Assembly (NCBI RefSeq): GCF_028368975.1
Contig: NZ_JAQNDM010000002.1
Span: 4,892,425 to 4,956,424 of the forward strand
Reading direction: 5' to 3'
DNA: 64,000 bases
Origin: Stigmatella ashevillena
GTDB lineage: Bacteria > Myxococcota > Myxococcia > Myxococcales > Myxococcaceae
In this document: positions 49,220 through 58,746 of the stretch, in pieces
Numbering within the stretch: the first letter of the stretch is position 1
How the letters are laid out: each line of letters begins with the position of its first letter
The notes under the pieces: model-generated
Database searches by the model: none
The model's input: only the letters and a program-made list of their open reading frames with translations
Told to the model about the DNA's origin: nothing
Program-made: the position numbers and the translations under genes

Positions 49220-50716
49220 TCACCGCGTCCTTCGCCACCGGAGGCAAGAGGCCATCCCCGCTGCTCCCAGGGCCAGCACCAACGGATCCACGGGGTAGCG
49301 GAGCCGGTTGTTCTCTCCGAGCTCGAAGAGATTGCTCACCAGGGCCACGTACAGGATGTTGACCGCCAGGAACACCCAGGTCGCGCTCGACGCGGAGCAG
49401 GTGCCCCCGTGCCGAAGTTGGGTCCACACCCTCAGGCACGCGGCTCCGAGGCCGAAGAGCAGCAGCCCCGTCCAGTTCCAGAGCATGCGCTCGGCCACCT
49501 CGTCACCCACGAGCCAGGGCCCGTGCATGTCCGGGGAGAGGGCGCCGTACATGCCGAAGAGGTACCGGTTGTACAGCCAGCCGAGGGTACCGAGATGGTC
49601 CCGGTTCCGCGCGACGAAGAAGTAGTCGCTGGCCGGTGTGAGAAAGAGCCGGAGACCTCGTCCCACGGTCTCCAGGTACACCCTGGGGTGCCGCTGTACG
49701 GCGGCGAAGGCCTCTCGCGCGAAGTGCCGAGAGAGTGGGACGTAGGCGCTGTGGTTGAGGTTGGGCCAGTGGCTCGCCTTCGTCTCTCGCCGCAGCACGG
49801 GCACATCGGGGCCAAGCACCTCGATGTACTCCGGGGGATAGGCGGAGATCCGCTGGAAGGGCTCATACAGCACCAACGCAGAAGCCTGCCCCGCACGGAC
49901 CCACTCCTGTCGCTCGGGGAAGGGAATCGGTTTGAGCGCGATCTGCGCGAAGTTCATCCCGAACCAACTGCTCGCCGAGAAGGAGCCGAAATGAACCGCG
50001 TTCTTCGTGTAGAGCGCGAGAAGGAGCACCAGGGGGCCTGCGAGGCAGAGCAGCACCCGCCGCCTGTGGGAACGGTGCACCGTTGCCAGCGCCAATCCCC
50101 CCAAAGTCAGGTACCACACCAGGTGGAAGGCACTCCGGGTGAGCGCCAGCGTGCCCAGCAACGTGAAGAGCGCCACCCCGGCAGAGAGGCGGCCCGAAGC
50201 CACGAAGCGGTGAAAGCACAGCGCCGAGGCGCAGAGCAGCAGCGCCTCGGGATAGGTGTAGAACAACCAGTTCTCGTAGAGCACCGTGGCGGGGCTGGCC
50301 ATGAAAAGCGCGGTCAGCACCGCGCTCGGCCAGCGAGGAATCCGAAGCTGTACCAGCAGCCCATAGAGCGAGAGCGTCAGCAGCAGTCCGAAGCCGATGT
50401 AGAGCCAGGTGAATGCGGTCGGCGCGTTTTCGGGAAACGCTTTGAGCACGGCGCCCAGGAACAGATTGAACAGGGGCGGTTGAGCATGGAGGAAATACAC
50501 GCTCTCCAGCAGCCGCGTGCGGAGCAACTCCGGCTCGATGAACTGAAAGAACCAGGGCAGCGTATCGAGGTCAAACCGTACGCCTGCGTGCCAGCACCAC
50601 GCCCGCGAGGCCCCGAAGACCCCTAGGACGAATGCGAGTGGTGCACGGGTGCGCCAACCTCCCGGCAAGGGCGCCACGAGGGGGGAAGCACTGCTTTCGG
50701 AGGCGGACGGGGCCAT
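49220..50716 (-). CDS. Polytopic GT-C-like membrane glycosyltransferase (PMT/ArnT-like)
   Basis: 498 aa with about 11 membrane helices. The first periplasmic loop has FDLDTLPWFFQFIEPELLRTRLLESVYFLHAQPPLFNLFLGAVL, whose Asp and HAQPPL fit the GT-C pattern (acidic residue then H.PPL) of dolichyl-phosphate-mannose transferases and ArnT. LFYTYPEALLLC and YTKNAVHFGSFSASSW are further typical loops. Such enzymes move a sugar from a polyprenyl phosphate to lipid or protein outside the membrane. Acceptor unknown. The C-terminus has NILYVALVSNLFELGENNRLRYPVDPLVL, the R-Y-xx-P motif. ATG 50716. Convergent with the immunity gene across a 170-bp gap without features. Confidence 0.82.
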   Translation of the reverse strand: MAPSASESSASPLVAPLPGGWRTRAPLAFVLGVFGASRAWCWHAGVRFDLDTLPWFFQFIEPELLRTRLLESVYFLHAQPPLFNLFLGAVLKAFPENAPTAFTWLYIGFGLLLTLSLYGLLVQLRIPRWPSAVLTALFMASPATVLYENWLFYTYPEALLLCASALCFHRFVASGRLSAGVALFTLLGTLALTRSAFHLVWYLTLGGLALATVHRSHRRRVLLCLAGPLVLLLALYTKNAVHFGSFSASSWFGMNFAQIALKPIPFPERQEWVRAGQASALVLYEPFQRISAYPPEYIEVLGPDVPVLRRETKASHWPNLNHSAYVPLSRHFAREAFAAVQRHPRVYLETVGRGLRLFLTPASDYFFVARNRDHLGTLGWLYNRYLFGMYGALSPDMHGPWLVGDEVAERMLWNWTGLLLFGLGAACLRVWTQLRHGGTCSASSATWVFLAVNILYVALVSNLFELGENNRLRYPVDPLVLALGAAGMASCLRWRRTR

Positions 50717-50801
50717 GGAGGGGAGGCTGACAGGATGGCCGAGCGGCGCCCTGAAGTCTCGTACAACTGGCGCAGGGGGAGTCTGGAGAAGACCTCGGCG
50801 C

Positions 50802-51332
50802 TCAGGGCTGACCGCCGTACTGCGCGTCGGTGACCTTCTCCATCCACTCGACCGTCTTGCCGTCGAGCTGCTCCTGGATGGCGAGGTGGGTCATCGCGGT
50901 GGTGGGTGAAGCGCCGTGCCAGTGCTTCTGGCCGGGCGGAGTCCAGACGACGTCTCCCGGACGAATCTCCTCCACGGCGCCTCCCCAGATCTGCACACGG
51001 CCAACGCCCGCCGTCACCACCAGCGTCTGGCCCAGCGGATGGGTATGCCACGCCGAGCGAGCGCCGGGCTCGAACGTGACGAAGGCGCCCGCGGTGCGCG
51101 AGGGAGCGTTCGGCTGGAACAGCGGATCGACGCGCACGGCACCGGTGAAGTTTTCAGCGGGTCCTTTGGCAGAGGGCTGCGAGCCCCCCCGCGTGATGCG
51201 CAGAACCGGCGCGCTTCCGCGCGAGGCCGCCGGAGGGCTCCCCGCTGCGCTGGCCGCCTTTCCGGGGTCCGTCTGAGCCAACGCAGGGGCGAAGAGAGAC
51301 AGCGACAGTGCGACCATGACAGGCAGTTTCAT
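50802..51332 (-). CDS. Secreted cupin-domain protein
   Basis: 176 aa. Signal peptide 1-18 ([15 protein letters not shown]). One cupin barrel: [32 protein letters not shown] (motif 1 with metal His residues) and [30 protein letters not shown] (motif 2). This resembles the (R)-mandelonitrile-lyase/carboxymuconolactone-associated cupins found next to oxidoreductases. ATG 51332 chosen over 51338 because AAGGG is 6 bases upstream. Follows the broken alcohol dehydrogenase on the same strand. Confidence 0.88.
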   Translation of the reverse strand: MKLPVMVALSLSLFAPALAQTDPGKAASAAGSPPAASRGSAPVLRITRGGSQPSAKGPAENFTGAVRVDPLFQPNAPSRTAGAFVTFEPGARSAWHTHPLGQTLVVTAGVGRVQIWGGAVEEIRPGDVVWTPPGQKHWHGASPTTAMTHLAIQEQLDGKTVEWMEKVTDAQYGGQP

Positions 51333-51382
51333 ATCCATCCCTTCAGACCTGACCGATAGGAGGTCGGCCAGCATGAAGCCAT

Positions 51383-52178
51383 TCACGTATTCGTCATGAG
51401 GTCGGCCGTCGCTTCGTTCACGATCACCGTCTTGGCGCCGAATCGCCTCGCGTCATCCACCTTGTTCTTGGAGGTCGTGAGCACGGTCACCTCGGCCCCC
51501 ATGGCGGAGGCGATCTTGACCGCCATGTGGCCAAGGCCGCCGAGTCCGACGACGCCGACCTTCTTCCCGGGCCCGATGCTCCACCTGCGCAGAGGCGAGT
51601 AGACGGTGATGCCCGCGCACAGCATCGGTCCCGCGTGCGCGAGTTCGATCGCGTCGGGAATGCCGATACTGCTCCATTCCGCTCTCGCACGGTCCGCAAT
51701 GGCGGCACGCGTTCACCATGCAGCCCACGCCGACGCGGGAGCCGACCTTGAACTTGCTGGCGCTCGAGCCCACCGCGACCACGACGCCAGCCAGTTCGTG
51801 GCCAGTGATGAGCGGGAAGGTCTCCTTTTTCCAGTGCTCGTGACCGTGATGAATGTCGGAGTGACAGATCCCGCAGTACTGGAGCTTGCTCGCGACATCC
51901 TTGGGTCCCAGGACGCGGCGCTGGAACTTCATGACCTTGTGGGGCCCTTGGGTGGAGTACAGCGCCATCCCTTCGCCTGGAAACGGGCCCTGTCCGTAAC
52001 CCTTCGGCTTCTCGGTCTTTGGAGCCGCTTCCACTGGCGACGCCTTCAACAGTCCGGCGGCACCCGCCCCGGCAGCGGCGAAGGCGGTTGTCGCCATGAA
52101 GCCGCGCCGACTCAGGTGGGTGGGCTCCTGAGCCTCCTGCTTGTTGCCTGCTTGCGGGTTCGTCCGTTCGCTCGTCAT
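51383..52178 (-). pseudogene. Tat-exported zinc alcohol dehydrogenase, frameshifted and C-truncated
   Basis: ATG 52178 (AGGAG five bases upstream) begins an SRRGFMATTAFAAAG Tat signal, then a zinc-dependent alcohol dehydrogenase (CGICHSDIHHGHEHW, GHELAGVVVAVG, CMVNACRHCGPCESGMEQY). Close after the structural zinc cysteines the frame is lost (about 51670-51640); the NAD-binding part resumes in another frame (HAGPMLCAGITVYSPLRRW, VGVVGLGGLGHMAVKIASAMGAEVTVL) and stops at 51383 after [11 protein letters not shown], about 100 residues short of the usual 340-350. So there is a frameshift, probably a short deletion, and a missing C-terminus. Its ATG overlaps the upstream reductase stop. Confidence 0.85.
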
Positions 52179-52912
52179 GGTTTCTCCTGAGTGTCTCGAG
52201 GGAGGCCGAGCCGCCGACGCAGTTCCGTCATCGTCGTGTTGGCCCGGAAGCCCGGGCCGCCCCGCTGGAAGCGGGTGGCCGTGGCCAGATTGCCCACCAC
52301 CAACGGCTCACAGCCGGCCTCGCGAACCAACTGCGCGGCCACTTGAACGGCGTGGGTGTCATCCCCAGCAATCGGAACGGCCAGCTTCCCGCTTTGCCGG
52401 TCGGCCGATGCTTCGATCGCCGTGGCGTCAACGGCGCTGAAGGCCCGGACCAGCCGCGTGCCTGGCAGGTATTTCACCGAGGTGGGGCCGACGCCGTTGG
52501 CCTGCGCCTCGCGCGCCAGGGCATCGTCGCGGTCCGAGGAAGGATTGCAGGCATCGAGTACGATCTTTCCTCGAAGCGGTTCCTGCAAGTCGAGCCCGAT
52601 CTGCGGAAGCGCGCCATAGGGCACGGCGATCAACACGACCGGGCCGAACTCGGCCGCCTGGCGCGGCGTGCCCACCGAAGCGCGCGGACTGAGCTTGCGG
52701 GTCATGGAGACAAGCTGTTCAGGATGACGGGAGGAGAACAGCACCTCGTGCCCTGCCCGAACCCAGACCTGGCCGACGGTGCCTCCCAGCCACCCCGCGC
52801 CGATGATGCCGATCCGCATGGAGGGTTGGACCTTCCCCTTCACTTGACCCAACGCCGGGAGCGAGGCCAATGCGGCGAAGGCCCCCAGGACGGAACGACG
52901 GGAGTGCGACAT
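52175..52912 (-). CDS. Tat-exported NADP(H)-binding reductase (F420/NADP oxidoreductase-like)
   Basis: 245 aa. Tat-like signal SRRSVLGAFAALASLPALG, then MRIGIIGAGWLGGTVGQVWVRAGHEVLFSSRHPEQL, a Rossmann GxGxxG with SRHPE matching NADP-dependent F420 reductase-like proteins; VLIAVPYGALPQ, VLDACNPSSDRD, KYLPGTRLVRAFSAV follow. It may catalyse hydride transfer on an unknown substrate. ATG 52912. Its TGA overlaps the ATG of the broken dehydrogenase (ATGA), forming an operon with that and the cupin. Confidence 0.85.
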   Translation of the reverse strand: MSHSRRSVLGAFAALASLPALGQVKGKVQPSMRIGIIGAGWLGGTVGQVWVRAGHEVLFSSRHPEQLVSMTRKLSPRASVGTPRQAAEFGPVVLIAVPYGALPQIGLDLQEPLRGKIVLDACNPSSDRDDALAREAQANGVGPTSVKYLPGTRLVRAFSAVDATAIEASADRQSGKLAVPIAGDDTHAVQVAAQLVREAGCEPLVVGNLATATRFQRGGPGFRANTTMTELRRRLGLPRDTQEKP

Positions 52913-53511
52913 GACGGTGAACCTTCCATGATGGCCTTCTGGGCGGCGACGAGCTTCTTGGGACTCTATGCACTTCACTTCGAAGCCAAGCCCAGCCCAC
53001 TCGTTGGAGCCGCTCGTGCCTCGCTCTCAAAAAGAAGTACGCCCGGCGCCGACCGAGAGCTAGACGCAACAGCCGTAACAGGCCTTGAAGCCTTGCTTAA
53101 CAATCCCGGACGCGTCCCTGCGTGCATGACGCGAGCAAGGCCGTGCGCCGCACCAATGCAGAGGACTGCGCCACCCTTGGGACCCGCTGGGCCCAAGCCC
53201 CTCTTCTTCAAGAACTTTGCCGCCCCAACGCATTGAAGTCAGCATTGGCAAACTACTGCCCTGCTTTCCAGTGCAGAAGCCGCTTGGACAATCTGTTGGA
53301 TGGCAAACGTGCTCACATCACCCATCATCTGATGGAATCTGGTTTTCCGTGGTTCGAAGAGATCTGCTCTCCATGGAGGCAGCGAGGCTCGAGTTCTCCA
53401 GGTGAACCCTTTGCTCCCTTGCGAACGGAGCGGATGACTCAGATGATGACTGGCCTCACTCTGCGCTGATTCAGCACAGGTAGATATCACACTTCATACT
53501 GGTGAGACGAG
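52913..53511. other. 599-bp gene-free interval
   Basis: Between the divergent reductase and TPR-CHAT genes. Codon-position GC bias is lost and GC falls toward the right (AT-rich 53220-53510), so it looks non-coding. A 63-codon minus frame ending in KACYGCCV (53060-53251, TTG start) has no ribosome site and was not called. Promoters for both flanks should lie here, but none is clear by eye. Confidence 0.5.
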
Positions 53512-56500
53512 ATGCGTCAGATCTTTGGTTGGATGGTGGCCACATTGCTTTGCTGCACTCCAAAAGGATGGACCAGTGAAGAGAAGCCAGATGCACGGCA
53601 GATAGAGGCTCAGGCAAAGTTTGACGAGGCAACCAAGCTCAAGGACGCGGGCAAGTATTCCGAAGCCCTTGAAAAGGCTGAGCATGCTCTCTCGCTCAAG
53701 GAGGCCGTGCTTGGAAGCACGCATCCAGATGTCGCCCATTGCCTAACTCTGGTGGGAGACCTTTACCGGCTGAACGGACGACAGATAGCCAATCCAATCC
53801 CCCTCTACCAGCGGGCTCTGACCATCCAAGAGGCCTCCCTCGGCAAAAATCATCCTGCCGTCGCATCCTCACTCAACAACCTCGCCAGCCTCTACTTTCA
53901 CCAGGGGTTGTATGGCCAAGCAGAGCCCCTCTACCGGCGGGCTCTGGACATCCAAGAGGCCTCCCTCGGCAAAAGTCATCCTGCCGTCGCTACCTCACTC
54001 AACGACCTCGCCAGCCTCTACTCTCACCAAGGGTTGTATGGCAAGGCTGAGCCTCTCCTCCAGCGGGCTTTAAACATCCGCGAGGCCTCCCTCGGCAAGA
54101 GCCATCCCAGCGTCGCTACCTCACTCAACAACCTCGCCCTCCTCTACTCTCATCAGGGGCTGTATGGCCAAGCCGAGCCCCTCTTCCAGCGGGCTCTGGA
54201 CATCGCAGAAGCTGCCCTTGGCAAGAGCCATCCCAACGTCGCCACCGCCCTCAACAACCTCGCCTTCCTCTACTCTCACCAGGGGCAGTACGGCCAGGCC
54301 GAACCCCTCTACCGACGGGCTCTGGACATCCGCGAGGCCTCCCTCGGCAACAGCCATCCTGACGTCGCCTCCTCCCTCAACAACCTCGCCCTCCTCTACT
54401 CTCACCAGGGGCAGTACGGCCGGGCCGAGCCCCTCTTCCAGCGGGCTCTGGACATCCGCGAGGCTTCCCTCGGCAACAGCCATCCTGACGTCGCTACCTC
54501 CTTCAACAACCTTGCCTTCCTCTACTATCACCAGGGGCTGTATGGCCAAGCCGAGCCCCTCTTCCAGCGGACTTTGGCCATCGCAGAATCTGCCCTCGGC
54601 AAGAGCCATCCCAACGTCGCCACCGCCCTCAACAACCTCGCCAGCCTCTACTCTCACCAGGAGTTGTATGACCAGGCCGAGCCCCTCTTCCGGCGGGCTC
54701 TGGACATCCGCGAGGCCTCCCTCGGCAACAGCCATCCTGACGTCGCCTCCTCCCTCAACAACCTCGCCGACCTCTACTCTGACCAGGGGTTGTATGGCAA
54801 GGCCGAGCCTCTCCTCCAGCGGGCTTTAAACATCCGCGAGGCCTCCCTCGGCAACAGCCATCCTGACGTCGCTACCTCCCTTAACAGCCTCGCCCTCCTC
54901 TACTCTCACCAGGGATTGTATGGCCAAGCAGAGCCCCTCTACCAGCGGGCTTTAAACATCCGCGAGTCAGCCCTCGGCAACAGCCATCCTTACGTCGCCA
55001 CCTCACTCAGCAACCTCGCCGAACTCTACTCTCACCAGGAGTTGTATGACCAGGCCGAGCCCCTCTACCTGCGGGCTCTGGACATCGCAGAATCTGCCCT
55101 CGGCAAGAGCCATCCTAACGTCGCCTCCTCCCTCAACAACCTCGCCTTCCTCTACTCTCACCAGGGGCAGTACGGCCAGGCCGAGCCCCTCTTCCAGCGG
55201 GCTCTGGACATCCGCGAGGCCTCCCTCGGCAAGAGCCATCCTGACGTCGCCTCCTCCCTCAACAACCTCGCTTTCCTCTACTCTCGTCAAGGGCTGTATG
55301 ACCAGGCCGAGCCCCTCTTCCAGCGGGCTCTGGACATCGCAGAATCTGCCCTTGGCAAGAGCCATCCCAACGTCGCCTCCTCCCTCAACAACCTCGCCTT
55401 CCTCTACTCTCGTCAAGGGCTGTATGGCCAGGCCGAGCCCCTCTACCGGCGGGCTCTGGACATCCGCGAGGCCTCCCTCGGCAACAGCCATCCTGACGTC
55501 GCCTCCTCCCTCAACAACCTCGCCACCCTTTACTCTCAACAGGGGCTGTATGGCCAAGCCGAGCCCCTCCTCCAGCGGGCTCTGGACATCCGCGAGGCCT
55601 CCCTCGGCAACAGCCATCCTGACGTCGCTACCTCCCTTAACAGCCTCGCCCTCCTCTACTCTCACCAGGGGCATTACGGCCGGGCCGAGCCCCTCTACCA
55701 GCGGGCTTTAGACATCCGCGAGGCCTCCCTCGGCAACAGCCATCCTGACGTCGCCTCCTCCCTCAACAACCTCGCCGACCTCTACTCTGACCAGGGGCTG
55801 TATGGCCAAGCCGAGCCCCTCTTCCAGCGGACTTTGGCCATCGCAGAATCTGCCCTCGGCAACAGCCATCCCAACGTCGCCACCGCCCTCAACAACCTCG
55901 CCAGCCTCTACTTTCGCCAAGGGTTGTATGGCCAAGCTGAGCCCCTGTACCGGCGGGCTCTGGACATCCAAGAGGCCTCCCTCGGCAACAGCCATCCTGA
56001 CGTCGCTACCCTCCTCAACAACCTCGCCAGCCTCTACTCTCACCAGGGGTTGTATGGTCAGGCCGAGCCCCTCCTCCAGCGGGCTCTGGACATCCAAGAG
56101 GCCTCCCTCGGCAACAGCCATCCTGACGTTGCTACCTCCCTTAACAGCCTCGCCCTCCTCTACTCTCAACAGGGGCTGTATGGCCGGGCCGAGCCCCTCT
56201 TCCAGCGGGCTCTGGACATCCAAGAAGCCTCCCTCGGCAAGAGCCATCCCAACGTCGCTACCTCACTCAGCAACCTCGCCGAACTCTACTCTCACCAGGG
56301 GTTGTATAGCCAAGCCGAGCCCTCCTTCCAGCGGGCTTTGGACATCCGCGAGGCATCCCTCGGCAACAGCCATCCTGACGTCGCTACCTCCCTCAACAAC
56401 CTCGCCTTCCTCTACTCTCACCAGGGGCTGTATGGCCAGGCCGAGCCCCTCTACCGGCGGGCTCTGGACATCCGCGAGGCCTCCCTCGGCAACAGCCATC

Positions 56501-58599
56501 CTGACGTCGCTATCTCCCTCAACAACCTCGCCACCCTCTACTCTGACCAAGGGTTGTATGGCCAGGCTGAGCCCCTCTACCGGCGGGCTCTGGACATCAC
56601 AGAGGCTTCCCTCGGCAAGAGCCATCCCAGCGTCGCTCCCCCCCTTAACAACCTCGCCACCCTCTACTCTCAACAGGGGTTGTATGACCAGGTTGAGCCC
56701 CTCTTCCAGCGGGCTCTGGACATCCGCGAGGCCTCCCTCGGCAACAGCCATCCTCTTGTTGCTGGATCATTCAAGGCGTTCGGCGAACTTCGCCTGGCCC
56801 AACATCGCCCTTCTGATGCATTGCCTTTCTTCTTTCGCTCCTTCTCCATCTCCGAGCGGCGCCTGCGCCATGAGGCCCTCGACTTCTCTGAGTCTCGCCT
56901 TGCCTCCTTCCTCTCCCATCTGCGCTCTGATGAGCAGCAGTTCTATGCCCTGCTGCGCGCTCACCCTCAGGATGCACGCGTACAGCACTTGGCCCTCAGC
57001 GCCTCTCTCCTTCTCAAGGGCCGCTCCATCTCGGAGACTGCCACCATTTCTCGTACCGTCTACCGCAGCCTAGGCCCCGAAGACCGAGATGCCTTTGAGC
57101 GCCTCCGAGGCTTACGTACCCAACTGGCCTCTCTTTCCCTCTCGGGCCCGGGCGCTCTTTCTTCAGAGGCCTACCAACAACGCCTCCGATCCCTTGCCCA
57201 GGAAGGCGACTCGCTCGAAGCGGACCTGGCCAAACGCTCCGCTCCCCTTCGCGCTGTCTCCTCTCTTCCTTCTCCCGACGACATTGTCTCCCGCGTCGCC
57301 TCCTCTCTCCCCAAGGACGCCGCTCTCGTCGAGTTCATCGCCTACTCCGACAGCCCTCTCGTCCCTGAACCCGGGACACCTCGCGCGAAGACACCCCGTC
57401 AGGAACGCTACCTGGCCCTGGTTCTCTTCCCAGATGCCTCTACCCGCGCCGTGGACTTAGGCCCTGCGTCTCCCATTGACCAAGCTGCCTCTCGCCTTCG
57501 CGACGCACTGGCTGAGCGTGAGGTCTCCTTTCAATCCACCTCCCAACACCTCTACCAGCTCGCCTTCCAGCCCCTGCTTCCCCTGCTGGGCTCCACCCGC
57601 CGCCTCTTCCTTTCTCCCGATGGCCAGCTCAGCCTCATCCCCTTCTCCGCTCTCCACGATGGCCAGGGTTTCCTCCTGGACTCCTTCGACTTCACCTACC
57701 TCACCTCCGGACGTGAACTGCTGCCTCGTCCCCTGGACAGCGCGCCCTCTTCTTCTGTCTTTGTCCTCGCCGACCCTGACTTCGCCTCTTCTCCTCCTGC
57801 ACCGCCCTCCGACGCCTTGCTTTCACCCTCCTCCGGCGCTCTCGAGCGATTCTTCTCCCTCCCTCGCTCGGACCTGCCCAGAGGTGCCTGGGTCCCCCTG
57901 CCGGGAACACGCCTGGAGGCACAGAGCATCCAACGCCTGCTGCCACAAGCTCAGCTCTTCCTCGGAGCAGAAGCATCCAAAGACAAGCTTCTGCATCTCC
58001 CCACTCCGGGCATCCTCCACCTGGCCACCCATGGCTTCTTCCTGGGCAACGCCCCCTCTTCCCCTGACTCCCGGGGTCTGGCCTTTGTCGATTCCTTGGG
58101 CGGTGCACCTCCTCCTCAACCCGAGCCTCTGCTCAACTCCGGCCTTGTCCTCTCAGGCGCTCTCTCCTCCACCTCGGAGTCCCCCGCTCTTTCTCTCCAA
58201 GGCACCCTCGTCACCGCGTTGGAGTTGGCCGGGCTCAACCTCTGGGGAACTCAGCTCGTCGTCCTGTCCGCCTGCGACACAGGCCGCGGAGAGGTCCACC
58301 TCGGCCAAGGCGTCTACGGCCTGCGCCGCGCTTTGATGGCCGCCGGCGCGGAAACATTGCTGGTGAGTCTCTGGAAGGTCAATGACGACTCCACTCGCCT
58401 GCTCATGGATCTCTACTACCGCAACCTCTTGGCGGGACAGGGCCGCGCCTCCGCACTGCGCGAGGCCATGCGAACGCTGAGGACGACCCATCCCCATCCT
58501 CATGCCTGGGCCCCCTTCATCGCCCTCGGCAGCGATGCTCCCCTCCGTGCCATCACGCCTCTCCCTCCCCAGACGCCGAAACCGGAGGCCTCGCACTGA
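53512..58599 (+). CDS. Giant TPR-CHAT protein (caspase-like protease domain)
   Basis: 1695 aa. Residues 1-20 are a hydrophobic start (WMVATLLCCTPKG) that may be a signal or lipoprotein signal. About 35-1090 are kinesin-light-chain-type tetratricopeptide repeats, 42 residues each (ASLGNSHPDVATSLNNLA, LYSHQGLYGQAEPLYQRALDI). The C-terminal 400 residues are a CHAT domain: H1507 in LHLATHGFFLG and C1588 in VVLSACDTGRGE form the dyad, and VYGLRRALMAAGAETLLVSLWKVND completes it. CHAT proteases are activated by partners bound through their TPR arms, as in Csx29 of type III-E CRISPR and in defence or death systems. No effector or substrate gene is adjacent. Codon usage is less GC3-biased than its neighbours, consistent with separate origin. 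Confidence 0.92.
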   Translation: MRQIFGWMVATLLCCTPKGWTSEEKPDARQIEAQAKFDEATKLKDAGKYSEALEKAEHALSLKEAVLGSTHPDVAHCLTLVGDLYRLNGRQIANPIPLYQRALTIQEASLGKNHPAVASSLNNLASLYFHQGLYGQAEPLYRRALDIQEASLGKSHPAVATSLNDLASLYSHQGLYGKAEPLLQRALNIREASLGKSHPSVATSLNNLALLYSHQGLYGQAEPLFQRALDIAEAALGKSHPNVATALNNLAFLYSHQGQYGQAEPLYRRALDIREASLGNSHPDVASSLNNLALLYSHQGQYGRAEPLFQRALDIREASLGNSHPDVATSFNNLAFLYYHQGLYGQAEPLFQRTLAIAESALGKSHPNVATALNNLASLYSHQELYDQAEPLFRRALDIREASLGNSHPDVASSLNNLADLYSDQGLYGKAEPLLQRALNIREASLGNSHPDVATSLNSLALLYSHQGLYGQAEPLYQRALNIRESALGNSHPYVATSLSNLAELYSHQELYDQAEPLYLRALDIAESALGKSHPNVASSLNNLAFLYSHQGQYGQAEPLFQRALDIREASLGKSHPDVASSLNNLAFLYSRQGLYDQAEPLFQRALDIAESALGKSHPNVASSLNNLAFLYSRQGLYGQAEPLYRRALDIREASLGNSHPDVASSLNNLATLYSQQGLYGQAEPLLQRALDIREASLGNSHPDVATSLNSLALLYSHQGHYGRAEPLYQRALDIREASLGNSHPDVASSLNNLADLYSDQGLYGQAEPLFQRTLAIAESALGNSHPNVATALNNLASLYFRQGLYGQAEPLYRRALDIQEASLGNSHPDVATLLNNLASLYSHQGLYGQAEPLLQRALDIQEASLGNSHPDVATSLNSLALLYSQQGLYGRAEPLFQRALDIQEASLGKSHPNVATSLSNLAELYSHQGLYSQAEPSFQRALDIREASLGNSHPDVATSLNNLAFLYSHQGLYGQAEPLYRRALDIREASLGNSHPDVAISLNNLATLYSDQGLYGQAEPLYRRALDITEASLGKSHPSVAPPLNNLATLYSQQGLYDQVEPLFQRALDIREASLGNSHPLVAGSFKAFGELRLAQHRPSDALPFFFRSFSISERRLRHEALDFSESRLASFLSHLRSDEQQFYALLRAHPQDARVQHLALSASLLLKGRSISETATISRTVYRSLGPEDRDAFERLRGLRTQLASLSLSGPGALSSEAYQQRLRSLAQEGDSLEADLAKRSAPLRAVSSLPSPDDIVSRVASSLPKDAALVEFIAYSDSPLVPEPGTPRAKTPRQERYLALVLFPDASTRAVDLGPASPIDQAASRLRDALAEREVSFQSTSQHLYQLAFQPLLPLLGSTRRLFLSPDGQLSLIPFSALHDGQGFLLDSFDFTYLTSGRELLPRPLDSAPSSSVFVLADPDFASSPPAPPSDALLSPSSGALERFFSLPRSDLPRGAWVPLPGTRLEAQSIQRLLPQAQLFLGAEASKDKLLHLPTPGILHLATHGFFLGNAPSSPDSRGLAFVDSLGGAPPPQPEPLLNSGLVLSGALSSTSESPALSLQGTLVTALELAGLNLWGTQLVVLSACDTGRGEVHLGQGVYGLRRALMAAGAETLLVSLWKVNDDSTRLLMDLYYRNLLAGQGRASALREAMRTLRTTHPHPHAWAPFIALGSDAPLRAITPLPPQTPKPEASH
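53830..56727 (+). repeat. 23 tandem 126-bp repeats coding for TPR units
   Basis: The first Glu codon of the EASLG motif recurs every 126 bp from 53830 to 56728, giving 23 units with no net indel. Units are highly similar at DNA level, with alternating variants (EASLGNSHPDVA, ESALGKSHPNVA). Because of this uniformity the opposite strand also stays open over long stretches; those frames are artefacts. Confidence 0.9.
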
Positions 58600-58746
58600 C
58601 AGACGCTCTCGTCTTCGACTGTGCTCGGCCTCGAAGGCGCAGCCCCTGGGGAGTACCAAGCCCCCCTCCCGTCGTGCGCGTTGGCATCTTCCAGCGCAGG
58701 CACGTCTTGACCCACCCCCCTCACGCTGGATCGAACGGGTGGGGCC
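58600..58746. other. Spacer before the decayed toxin cassette
   Basis: 147 bp between the TPR-CHAT stop and the remnant lipoprotein start. No gene, terminator with T tract or clear promoter seen. Confidence 0.4.

Noticed and set aside
53060-53251. 63-codon minus frame ending in KACYGCCV, a possible ribosomal peptide precursor
   Set aside because: TTG start, no Shine-Dalgarno, no modifying enzyme nearby, and composition like non-coding DNA.
53830-56727. CRISPR-like array
   Set aside because: The regular repeat is coding, with 126-bp units and no spacers; it is a TPR array.
54121-56751. Series of minus-strand open frames in the TPR repeats (EGGSDVRMAVAEGGLADVQSP...)
   Set aside because: They arise because the 126-bp repeat happens to lack stops on the other strand; they recur every unit and have no start signals.
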